From contig DBCG01000124.1 in the NCBI GenBank assembly GCA_002292945.1, forward strand, positions 9,056-14,498: a DNA stretch of 5,443 nt, read 5' to 3'. Each line of letters starts with the position of its first letter. Within the stretch, counting starts at the first letter, position 1. Shown piece by piece: positions 1 to 5,443 of the stretch. The position numbers and the translations under genes are program-made. A model generated the notes under the pieces. That model saw nothing but the letters and a program-made list of their open reading frames with translations. It was not told the DNA's origin and did no database searches. The DNA comes from Proteobacteria bacterium UBA964 (lineage in GTDB: Bacteria > Pseudomonadota > Gammaproteobacteria > Steroidobacterales > Steroidobacteraceae).

Positions 1-990
1 GGGAGCCTCGCCGCCGTCGGTGTGGGTACCGAGACCGACGGCAGCATCATCTGTCCTTCGGCAGTGGCGGGACTGGTCGGACTGAAGCCCACGGTCGGCG
101 TGGTGAGTCGTCGCGGCATCATCCCGATCTCTGTGTCGCAGGACACTGCGGGGCCGATGGGTCGCAGCGTGCGTGATGTGGCGCTGCTCATGGACGCATT
201 GGCGGGCGTGGACCTCGCCGATCCCGCCGGCGCGGCAGCGCAGGGACGCATCGCCACAGACCATGGTTCGGGGCTAACGGCCGATGCGCTGCGTGGACGC
301 CGGATCGGGGTGCTGCGTCAGGCGATGGGCTTCCATCCGGGTGTCGACGCGGCGATGGAGCGTTCGATCGAGTTGCTGCGGGCGGCTGGCGCCGAGGTGG
401 TCGATGCCACCGTCGCGGGCTACCGCAGCTGGAGTGCCCACGAGTTCGAGGTGCTGCTGTACGAGTTCAAGCACGGGCTGGATGACTATCTGCGCGAGAG
501 CGGCGCGCCGATCCGCTCGCTCGCTGCGCTCATGGATTGGAACGCGCGTCATCGGTCGACCGTGATGCCGCTCTTCGGGCAAGAGATCTTTGAGAAGGCA
601 CAGGCCAAGGGTCCGCTCACCGAGCCGGCGTATCTGCAGGCGAAGGAATCCGCGCGGCGTCTCGCGGGCGAAGCGGGCCTGTTGGCGACGCTCGACGCTG
701 CGCAGCTCGACATGCTCATCGCGCCGAGCACGGCACCCGCCTGGATCATCGATCCGGTGCTCGGGGATCATTTCTTGGGCGCAGGCTACGGGATGGCGGC
801 CGTGGCGGGCACCCCCAGCCTGACGGTGCCGATGGGCGAAGTGAGCGGACTACCGGTGGGTCTGACCTTCATGGCCCGTGCCTATGCGGAGGCGGATCTG
901 CTCGCGTGGGGCTACGCCTTCGAGCAGGCGTCCCGTTCGCGCCGTGCCCCGACCTATCGATCCACCGTACCCCTCGGTCAGGGGCCGTAG
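1..990 (+). CDS. Amidase-signature family hydrolase, C-terminal part (5' end outside window)
   Basis: The frame is open from the first base and ends at TAG 988-990, giving 329 visible residues; a GTG at 22 is internal, not a start. Amidase-signature enzymes hydrolyse amide bonds with a Ser-cisSer-Lys triad. The fragment opens inside the signature region: GTETDGSI (residues 9-16) carries the expected nucleophile, Ser15, followed by GLVGLKPTVG and the QDTAGPM block (about residues 49-55). The cis-Ser and Lys should lie upstream, outside the window. The C-terminal block with GTPSLTVPMG and GLPVGLTFM is also typical. The ETDGS form resembles peptide amidase and 6-aminohexanoate-cyclic-dimer hydrolase relatives rather than GatA. 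Relatives are about 490-540 residues, so roughly the first third is missing here. Substrate and location cannot be told. It converges on ctaB and is probably not functionally tied to the oxidase genes. Confidence 0.93.
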   Translation, partial: GSLAAVGVGTETDGSIICPSAVAGLVGLKPTVGVVSRRGIIPISVSQDTAGPMGRSVRDVALLMDALAGVDLADPAGAAAQGRIATDHGSGLTADALRGRRIGVLRQAMGFHPGVDAAMERSIELLRAAGAEVVDATVAGYRSWSAHEFEVLLYEFKHGLDDYLRESGAPIRSLAALMDWNARHRSTVMPLFGQEIFEKAQAKGPLTEPAYLQAKESARRLAGEAGLLATLDAAQLDMLIAPSTAPAWIIDPVLGDHFLGAGYGMAAVAGTPSLTVPMGEVSGLPVGLTFMARAYAEADLLAWGYAFEQASRSRRAPTYRSTVPLGQGP

Positions 991-1964
991 ATCTGCGGGC
1001 CGGTGCCGGGCAACGGCGGGGTCGGTAGCTGTGTGGTCGGGATGTAGTGATCGAGCAGCAACGCCGCGAACAGCCACATCAGGTACGAGATCGAATAACG
1101 GAACACCTGCATCGGCAGTTCGGCACGGTCGGTGAACTTGAGCGCGAACGCGAAGTAGAGGAAGCGTGCGTTCAGGACCAGCGCTGCGGCGAGATAGACG
1201 AGCCCGCTCATGTGCGTCACCCAAGGCATGAGCGTCACCAGCACCAGCAACACCGTGTAGAGCAGCACTTGCAGACGGGTGTAGGGCACGCCGTGGGTCA
1301 CCGGCAGCATCGGGATGCCGGCGCGCGCGTACTCGTCCTTGCGTGCGATGGCGAGCGCCCAGAAATGCGGTGGTGTCCAGATGAAGATGATGAGGAACAA
1401 CAGCAGCGCGTTCGGTTCGATGGAGTTGGTGACCGCCGCCCAGCCGAGCACCGGGGGTGCAGCGCCCGCAGCGCCGCCGATCACGATGTTCTGCGAGGTC
1501 GCGCGCTTGAGGAACACGGTGTAGACGACGGCATAGCCGATCAGCGAGGCGAAGGTCAGCACCGCAGTGAGCGGGTTGACGAGCCACCACAGCACCAGCA
1601 TCGACGCCACGCCGAGCACGCCGGCGAACATCAGCGCCTGGTACGCCTCGAGACCGCCGGTCGGCAACGGTCGGCCACGGGTACGCGACATCTGTTCGTC
1701 GATCTTGCGGTCGAGCACGTGGTTGATGGTGGCTGCACAACCTGCAGCCAACGCGATGCCGAGATTGCCCCACACCAATGCTGCGAACGGAGGCCATCCC
1801 GGGCTCGCAAGCAGCGTACCGACGATCGCCGTGAAGACGATGAGCGCGACGACTTTGGGTTTGGTCAGTTCGAGGTAGAGCCGCCAGCGTGCCGGTCCGC
1901 GGCCGCTGACCGGTTCGGCCGCGGCTGCAGCGGGTTGCGGCAGAGGGTGGTCATCGTCGGCCAT
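978..1964 (-). CDS. ctaB: Protoheme IX farnesyltransferase (heme O synthase)
   Basis: A 328-residue UbiA-type prenyltransferase of the inner membrane that transfers a farnesyl group to heme B, making heme O, the substrate of the adjacent CtaA. The first Asp-rich motif is NHVLDRKID with N81, D85 and D89, followed by SRTRGRPLP. The second conserved region is WTPPHFWALAIARKDEY (about 196-212). About nine hydrophobic helices follow an Ala/Pro-rich N-terminal tail of about 25 residues. Length is slightly above the common 290-310 because of that tail and a Pro-rich C-terminus. The ATG at 1964 lies 3 nt after the ctaA stop, with GAGG 8 nt upstream, so the start is well supported. It is the last gene of the minus-strand operon, and its final 13 bp overlap the amidase end. 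The symbol cyoE is used for the same family; ctaB fits the aa3-oxidase context. Confidence 0.97.
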   Translation of the reverse strand: MADDDHPLPQPAAAAAEPVSGRGPARWRLYLELTKPKVVALIVFTAIVGTLLASPGWPPFAALVWGNLGIALAAGCAATINHVLDRKIDEQMSRTRGRPLPTGGLEAYQALMFAGVLGVASMLVLWWLVNPLTAVLTFASLIGYAVVYTVFLKRATSQNIVIGGAAGAAPPVLGWAAVTNSIEPNALLLFLIIFIWTPPHFWALAIARKDEYARAGIPMLPVTHGVPYTRLQVLLYTVLLVLVTLMPWVTHMSGLVYLAAALVLNARFLYFAFALKFTDRAELPMQVFRYSISYLMWLFAALLLDHYIPTTQLPTPPLPGTGPQIYGP

Positions 1965-1967
1965 CGG

Positions 1968-3038
1968 TCATGCCTCGCGCAGTCGGCGGTTGAGCACCAG
2001 CATCGCGAGCAACAGCAGCGCGGCCCCCGCGTTGTGTGCGGTGGCGAGCCACAGCGGGAACGCCTTGAGGATCATGGCGAAGGCGATCCATAGTTGCAGC
2101 GACAAGGCACCCACGGCCCAATATCCGGCGTTGCGCACCAGCGTCGTCGGTGCGCGGCGGATCGCGAGCCAGGCCGCGAACAGCACGGCGAGGGTCGCGA
2201 TGATCGCGCCCAAGCGGTGCGTGAAGTGGATCGCGACGCGTGCGGGATGCTCGAGCACGCCGCCCGTGTAGTTGATGTCGAGGCCGCGCCAGAGCACGAA
2301 CGCGTCCTTGTAATCCATGCCCTGCGGCCACCATCGGCCTTGGCAGGTCGGCAGGTCCGGACAGGCGACCGCCGCATAGTTGGTGCTGGTCCAACCGCCG
2401 AGCAGAGTCTGTAGACCGACCACGACGGTGGCGACTATGGCCGCGGTACGCGCGCGATCGAGCGCGGCGATGCGCGTCGCTCCCGCGACAGGCTGCACGA
2501 TACGGGTGGTGCGGCGCATCGAAAGCCAGAGCCAGAACAGCAGTGACAGTGTCGTGAGTCCGCCAGCCAGATGCAGCACGACCACCAAGGGCTTGACCAA
2601 CCACCAGACCGTGAACGCACCGAGCATCCCTTGGAAGACCACGGTGGCGAGCAGCACGACGGCATAGACCACGCTCATCGGCTTTTCGCGGCGGTACGCG
2701 ATGGCGATCGCGGTGATCAGCACGATGAGCAGGCCGAGCCCGGTCGCGGCGTAGCGGTGGATCATCTCGCGCCAGGCTTTGCCGGAGTCGTATTCCCAAC
2801 CGGGCGAGAAGGATTCGATCTTGCCGTCGTTCTTCTCGGCGCCCGCCGGCGTGACATGGCCATAGCAGCCCGGCCAGTCGGGACAACCGAGACCGGCATC
2901 GGTGAGCCGCACCCAAGCGCCGAGGATGATGACCGTGAGGCACAGCAGTACGCTGCCGAAGGCGAGGCGACGCAAGGCCACAGCGCCAGCCGGCGGCATG
3001 GAAGCGGAGGGTACGGTCTGGGGGCGGAGGTCTGTCAT
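1968..3038 (-). CDS. ctaA: Heme A synthase (COX15/CtaA family)
   Basis: A 356-residue membrane protein that oxidises the C8 methyl of heme O to a formyl group, giving heme A for the aa3 oxidase. Eight hydrophobic helices are visible (about 25-44, 95-115, 123-143, 149-171, 197-216, 268-291, 303-323, 331-349), as two repeated four-helix halves. Likely heme ligands are H94 in EMIHRY (with conserved E91), H156 in VVLHLAGG, H274 in HFTHRLG and H335 in ATAHNAG. Both extracytoplasmic loops carry a cysteine pair: C52/C58 in CPDWPGC and C226/C232 in CPDLPTC. The first-loop pair is the one known to matter for activity in characterised enzymes. The ATG at 3038 is chosen because it lies 5 nt after the preceding stop and leaves a normal N-terminus. 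The frame is open further upstream, but that extension overlaps the SCO-like gene and is Arg-rich shadow sequence. No clear Shine-Dalgarno is seen, so coupling to the upstream gene is likely. A second in-frame ATG at 2999 is a weaker alternative. Confidence 0.96.
   Translation of the reverse strand: MTDLRPQTVPSASMPPAGAVALRRLAFGSVLLCLTVIILGAWVRLTDAGLGCPDWPGCYGHVTPAGAEKNDGKIESFSPGWEYDSGKAWREMIHRYAATGLGLLIVLITAIAIAYRREKPMSVVYAVVLLATVVFQGMLGAFTVWWLVKPLVVVLHLAGGLTTLSLLFWLWLSMRRTTRIVQPVAGATRIAALDRARTAAIVATVVVGLQTLLGGWTSTNYAAVACPDLPTCQGRWWPQGMDYKDAFVLWRGLDINYTGGVLEHPARVAIHFTHRLGAIIATLAVLFAAWLAIRRAPTTLVRNAGYWAVGALSLQLWIAFAMILKAFPLWLATAHNAGAALLLLAMLVLNRRLREA
1973..1976 (-). promoter_or_regulatory. Ribosome binding site of ctaB
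   Basis: GAGG on the minus strand, 8 nt before the ATG at 1964. It lies within the last codons of ctaA, which suggests translational coupling of the two heme-modifying enzymes. It supports 1964 as the ctaB start. Confidence 0.6.
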
Positions 3039-3043
3039 GGCGT

Positions 3044-3670
3044 TCAACCGATGTGTGAGAGCTTCAGCAGCTTCTCGAGATCGGACTTCAATCCCTTCGG
3101 GTTCTGTCGAAGGTCGAAGCGCATCATGAGGTTGCCGAGCGGGTCGATGATGAACACATGCGGCACGCCTGCGTCGCGTGGAAACCCTGCGATCCATGCC
3201 TGGTCGGCAGAGCGGGTGGCAGGTGGCGCGAGCACCTTCAAGCCGGGATGTTCGCTCTCGAGGAATGTCCGGTCGCAGCAGCCGGTCTCCGCGACGAACA
3301 CGCGCTGAACGCGGTCCATGTCCTCGGCGAGCAGCAGCCGTGTCTGGCGCAAGGTCCAGAGCGCCTTGCGGCACTGCGGGGTCGCGCAGGCGCCGTCATC
3401 GATGTAGAGCAGCGTCCATTTGCCGCGCAACAGTGAGGGCGGCGTGGGCGCGCCATCGAGCTGCACCAGCGGCGCCTCGGTCAAGAGTCGCGCCGGGAGG
3501 ATCAGCTCGCCGTGGTTGGTGTTGCCGGCCGGGCGCCAGCCGCCCGAGTAGTAGAGCCAGAATGCGCCGAGCACGGGCAGGAAGAAGAGCGCGGCCAGGC
3601 CGAGCAGCGCGGCGCGGCCCGAGGGCGGGCGATCTTCGGGCAGGTTCCGGGGTTCTCCGTCCGTCGTCAT
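3044..3670 (-). CDS. SCO-like thioredoxin-fold membrane protein of the cox cluster, uncharacterised
   Basis: A 208-residue protein with a charged N-terminus, one membrane helix (about 20-41) and a probable periplasmic domain. The domain begins near NHGELILPAR (52-61), a motif I associate with the unnamed gene between SURF1 and ctaA in other proteobacterial cox clusters. It then has KWTLLYIDDGACATPQC (84-100), a beta strand followed by a C95-x4-C100 pair at the place where SCO proteins have CxxxC. After RQTRLLL and RVQRVFV comes a C131-C132 doublet, then VPHVFIIDPLGNLMMRF (169-185), which resembles the late strand of SCO/thioredoxin domains with H171 nearby. By position it could deliver copper or reduce thiols for oxidase assembly, but this is inference; the family function is not established to my knowledge. 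The ATG at 3670 overlaps the SURF1 stop (ATGA) and has AAGGG 7 nt upstream, so the start is firm. Confidence 0.85.
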   Translation of the reverse strand: MTTDGEPRNLPEDRPPSGRAALLGLAALFFLPVLGAFWLYYSGGWRPAGNTNHGELILPARLLTEAPLVQLDGAPTPPSLLRGKWTLLYIDDGACATPQCRKALWTLRQTRLLLAEDMDRVQRVFVAETGCCDRTFLESEHPGLKVLAPPATRSADQAWIAGFPRDAGVPHVFIIDPLGNLMMRFDLRQNPKGLKSDLEKLLKLSHIG

Positions 3671-4407
3671 GCGTCATCCCTTCTCTTCGTGTTCAAGACC
3701 ACGTACAGCACCAGCAGCAACACCCCGAAACTCCACCACTGCAGGGCGTAGCCGTAGTGCATCTCCGGCCCTCTTGCGAAGGGCCGCCAATCGCGCCGAT
3801 ATCCGACCGGTTCCGTCGCATCCATCAGCAGTACCTGCGGTTCCAACCGCGACCCCGCCGCCGCTTCGAGTTCCGTCAGCGACGGAAAGCTCGTTACGCG
3901 CGGCCAGTCGCCGGTCAGTGCCGGCGCGGACCGGCCGCTCGCGAGCCCCGCCGTCGGCAGTTCATCGAGCCGCCCTCGCACCGTCACCGGGTCCGTGGGC
4001 AGTCCGCTCGCCACTTGCGGTAACTGGTCGCGTCGCCCGTTGAACGGCAGCCAACCGCGGTTGACCAAGATCCGGCGACCGTCCTCGAGCCGCAACGGCG
4101 TCAGCACTTCGTAGCCCGCGCGCCCGTCGCGCGTGCGGTTGTCGAGCAGGAACTGCCTGTCGGTCACCCACTCGCCGCGTACGCGGACCTGCGCGAAGCG
4201 CGGCAGGTCGGCGGTGCCTTGCGAGCCGAGTTCCGTCACGGCGTCTCCGCCGTGAGCGAACTGCGAGGCCACCGCGTCCTTGCCCACACCTCGTTCCCAT
4301 TGCCAACGACCGAGCGCGATGAACGCGAGCAGCGCGGCGGCCGTGAGCAGGGTCATCGGCCAAGAAGGTGAGAACTCCCTCAGGCCGATGGCGATGCGCA
4401 CAGCCAC
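3667..4407 (-). CDS. SURF1 family cytochrome oxidase assembly protein
   Basis: A 246-residue inner-membrane protein with the SURF1 layout: N-terminal helix (about 18-33), a large periplasmic domain, and a C-terminal helix (about 222-238). Family motifs are LGRWQWER (32-39), ILVNRGWLPF (113-122) and MHYGYALQWWSFG (216-228, with H217). SURF1 binds heme A and helps its insertion into subunit I of aa3 oxidases, consistent with ctaA and ctaB downstream. The start taken is GTG at 4407. An ATG at 4356 (Met18) would remove FSPSW, which matches the conserved stretch just before the first helix in relatives, so it is less likely. A GTG at 4401 is also possible. There is no clear Shine-Dalgarno. The gene is first of the four-gene minus-strand operon, starts 20 bp from the divergent DUF2909 gene, and ends in a 4-bp overlap with the next gene. 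Confidence 0.95.
   Translation of the reverse strand: MAVRIAIGLREFSPSWPMTLLTAAALLAFIALGRWQWERGVGKDAVASQFAHGGDAVTELGSQGTADLPRFAQVRVRGEWVTDRQFLLDNRTRDGRAGYEVLTPLRLEDGRRILVNRGWLPFNGRRDQLPQVASGLPTDPVTVRGRLDELPTAGLASGRSAPALTGDWPRVTSFPSLTELEAAAGSRLEPQVLLMDATEPVGYRRDWRPFARGPEMHYGYALQWWSFGVLLLVLYVVLNTKRRDDA
3678..3682 (-). promoter_or_regulatory. Ribosome binding site of the SCO-like gene
   Basis: AAGGG on the minus strand, 7 nt before the ATG at 3670 and inside the end of the SURF1 gene. It decides the start and, with the ATGA overlap, points to coupled translation from SURF1. Confidence 0.6.
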
Positions 4408-4427
4408 AGGCTTATGATACTCGCAAC
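4408..4427. promoter_or_regulatory. Divergent start region with a possible two-way -10 box
   Basis: Only 20 bp separate the SURF1 GTG (4407, minus) and the DUF2909 ATG (4428, plus). Within it, TATGAT at 4413-4418 (plus) and TATCAT at 4419-4414 (minus) each match the sigma70 -10 consensus TATAAT at five of six positions. Transcription starting about 7 nt downstream would begin near 4425 on the plus strand and near 4407 on the minus strand, so both messages would be leaderless or nearly so. This fits the absence of a Shine-Dalgarno before either gene. The -35 positions, which fall inside the coding regions, are poor on both strands (about three of six matches), so the call is tentative. Confidence 0.35.
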
Positions 4428-4640
4428 ATGGACATCTTTCGGACCCTCGTCGCCGTCGTCATGATCGGCATCGTGCTGAGCCTCGGCTCGGCCTTGTTCC
4501 ACTTGATGACCGACAAGGGCGACTCCAAAAAGATGGTCCGCGCGCTCACGTGGCGCGTCGGGTTCTCGGTGGCGCTGTTCCTGTTGCTGATGGCCGCTTG
4601 GGCGGCCGGGCTGATCCAGCCGCTCGGCGCAGGGCGCTGA
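4428..4640 (+). CDS. Twin transmembrane protein, DUF2909 type
   Basis: A 70-residue protein with two hydrophobic helices (about 5-25 and 43-63) joined by a charged loop, TDKGDSKKMVRALTWRV (28-44). This matches the small twin-helix proteins (DUF2909) found beside SURF1 in proteobacterial cox clusters; their function is unknown, and a role in oxidase assembly or stability is only suggested by position. The ATG at 4428 is chosen because MDIFRTLVAV begins directly at the first helix. An in-frame ATG at 4368 would add 20 residues overlapping the SURF1 gene on the other strand, with no hydrophobic or family-like character. No Shine-Dalgarno precedes 4428, in line with a leaderless message. It is the only plus-strand gene within the oxidase cluster and ends 22 bp from the cox3 stop. 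Confidence 0.88.
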   Translation: MDIFRTLVAVVMIGIVLSLGSALFHLMTDKGDSKKMVRALTWRVGFSVALFLLLMAAWAAGLIQPLGAGR

Positions 4641-4649
4641 ACGGCGCCC
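4632..4649. terminator. GC-rich hairpin between convergent stops (weak terminator candidate)
   Basis: GGGCGC (4632-4637) and GCGCCC (4644-4649) form a perfect six-pair stem around a six-base loop. It spans the DUF2909 stop codon and lies just past the cox3 stop on the other strand. No T-run follows on either strand, so it does not meet the usual intrinsic terminator pattern. Position between two convergent genes is the main argument; a chance stem in GC-rich DNA is quite possible. Confidence 0.3.
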
Positions 4650-4662
4650 GTCTCCGCCGCCG

Positions 4663-5443
4663 TCAGACCCAGTAGACGAACACGAACAGTCCGAGCCAGA
4701 CCACATCCACGAAGTGCCAGTACCAGGCCACGGCTTCGAAGCCGAAGTGGCGCTGGGGCGTGAAGTGCCCCTTCATGGTGCGGAACCAGATCACGAGCAG
4801 CATGATCGCACCGAGCGTCACGTGCAGGCCGTGGAAGCCCGTCAGCATGAAGAAGGTCGAACCGTAGATGCCGGTGGAGAGCTGCAGCCCGAGGTCGTTG
4901 TAGGCGTGGGAGTACTCCCACATCTGCAGACCCAGGAAGAGGAAGCCGAGCAGGAAGGTGACGGCGAGGAAGATGTTGAGGACGCGGCGATTGCCGTCCT
5001 TCAATGCATGGTGGGCGATGGTGAGCGTCACGCCTGAGAGCAGCAGGATGGCGGTGTTGATCGCCGGCAGACCGAAGGCGGGGATGGTCTCGAAGCTGCC
5101 GTCGTCGCGCGGGCCGAGGGCCTGCGGTCCGTTGGTCGGCCACCCGGCGTCGTAGGCACCCTGCCAGAGCAGCAGGTTGTTGAAGATCTTGACCCCCTCG
5201 CCGCCGGCCCAGGGCACGGACAGATGGCGGGCGTAGAACAGTGCGCCGAAGAACGCCGCGAAGAACATCACCTCGGAGAAGATGAACCACATCATCCCCA
5301 TGCGGAACGACTTGTCGACCTGCATGTTGTACACGCCCTTCTGGTGCTCGTCGATGACGACGGAGAACCAGCCGACGAACAAGCCGATCAACATCAGCGT
5401 GCCGATCGCGAAGACCCACGGGCCGTACCATTCGTTGAGCCAG
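4663..5443 (-). CDS. Cytochrome c oxidase subunit III (5' end outside window)
   Basis: The frame is open to the right edge (last whole codon at 5440-5442) and ends at TGA 4665-4663, leaving about 259 visible residues. The family is usually about 270-300 residues, so only the extreme N-terminus with most of the first helix is missing. The visible part opens WLNEWYGPWVF; the Met at 5394 is internal. Family features are the FIFSEVMFFAAFF helix with the conserved membrane Glu (codon 5274-5272, equivalent to the DCCD-reactive Glu of mitochondrial subunit III), TGFHGLHVTLGAIML, and the C-terminal WHFVDVVWLGLFVFVYWV. Subunit III is a structural inner-membrane subunit of heme-copper oxidases that stabilises subunit I turnover. 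In related clusters coxB, coxA and a cox11 gene lie upstream, here beyond the right edge. Common symbols are ctaE, coxC and cox3. Confidence 0.97.
   Translation of the reverse strand, partial: WLNEWYGPWVFAIGTLMLIGLFVGWFSVVIDEHQKGVYNMQVDKSFRMGMMWFIFSEVMFFAAFFGALFYARHLSVPWAGGEGVKIFNNLLLWQGAYDAGWPTNGPQALGPRDDGSFETIPAFGLPAINTAILLLSGVTLTIAHHALKDGNRRVLNIFLAVTFLLGFLFLGLQMWEYSHAYNDLGLQLSTGIYGSTFFMLTGFHGLHVTLGAIMLLVIWFRTMKGHFTPQRHFGFEAVAWYWHFVDVVWLGLFVFVYWV

Noticed and set aside
22..24. GTG as a start codon for the amidase
   Set aside because: It falls within the amidase signature just before the nucleophilic serine; the frame is open to the left edge and the visible bases before it continue the family sequence.
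1047..2093. Long open frame of 348 codons on the plus strand opposite ctaB and the end of ctaA
   Set aside because: Its translation is dominated by Arg, His, Gln and Glu with no domain-like pattern, as expected of the antisense of GC-rich membrane-protein genes; ctaB is certain on the other strand.
2571..3308. 245-codon plus-strand frame opposite ctaA and the SCO-like gene
   Set aside because: Low-complexity His/Asp/Arg-rich translation without motifs, no ribosome binding site, and entirely antisense to two firm genes.
3039..3374. Extension of the ctaA frame upstream to an ATG at 3374
   Set aside because: The added 112 residues are Arg-rich, overlap the well-supported SCO-like gene in another frame, and have no counterpart in the CtaA family.
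4368..4427. In-frame upstream ATG extending the DUF2909 protein by 20 residues
   Set aside because: The extension is polar, overlaps the SURF1 coding start, and the family-like sequence begins at the ATG at 4428.
4412..5431. 339-codon minus-strand frame over cox3 and antisense to the DUF2909 gene
   Set aside because: It lies in another frame of the same strand as cox3, is rich in Arg/His/Ala, and shows no recognisable motif; the cox3 frame has clear family motifs.
1..5443. CRISPR array, tRNA/rRNA, insertion sequence or long direct repeats
   Set aside because: Nothing resembling these was seen on reading either strand; the window is almost fully occupied by protein-coding genes.

Overview
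The window is a high-GC bacterial segment holding most of an aa3-type cytochrome c oxidase assembly locus. The order cox3 / DUF2909 / SURF1 / SCO-like membrane protein / ctaA / ctaB resembles my memory of the Pseudomonas and Xanthomonas cox clusters. A gammaproteobacterium is therefore the best guess, but genus cannot be set from the sequence alone.

Layout from left to right. Bases 1-990 (+) are the 3' part of an amidase-signature hydrolase that begins outside the window. It runs tail to tail into ctaB (978-1964, -), and the two coding regions overlap by 13 bp. On the minus strand, reading right to left, follow four tightly packed genes: SURF1 (4407-3667), a SCO-like thioredoxin-fold membrane protein (3670-3044), heme A synthase ctaA (3038-1968) and heme O synthase ctaB (1964-978). 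Junctions are a 4-bp ATGA overlap, a 5-nt gap and a 3-nt gap, so they are very likely one operon. A small two-helix membrane protein (DUF2909 type) lies on the plus strand at 4428-4640, divergent from SURF1 with only 20 bp between the start codons. It converges on the 3' end of cox3 (4663 to beyond the right edge, -), with 22 bp between the stops. No stretch of 300 bases lacks a gene.

The genes form one pathway. CtaB farnesylates heme B to heme O, and CtaA oxidises heme O to heme A. SURF1 helps place heme A in oxidase subunit I, and cox3 encodes structural subunit III. The SCO-like protein has a cysteine pair on a predicted periplasmic domain and is a candidate copper or thiol factor for the same enzyme. 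The amidase has no evident link to the oxidase.

Nothing here is a wholly new system. The points most worth a second look are the uncharacterised SCO-like protein with its unusual cysteine pattern, and the 20-bp divergent spacer whose TATGATA core could serve as a -10 box in both directions and give nearly leaderless messages. The lone inverted DUF2909 gene inside the oxidase cluster and the 13-bp convergent overlap at the left end are also notable.
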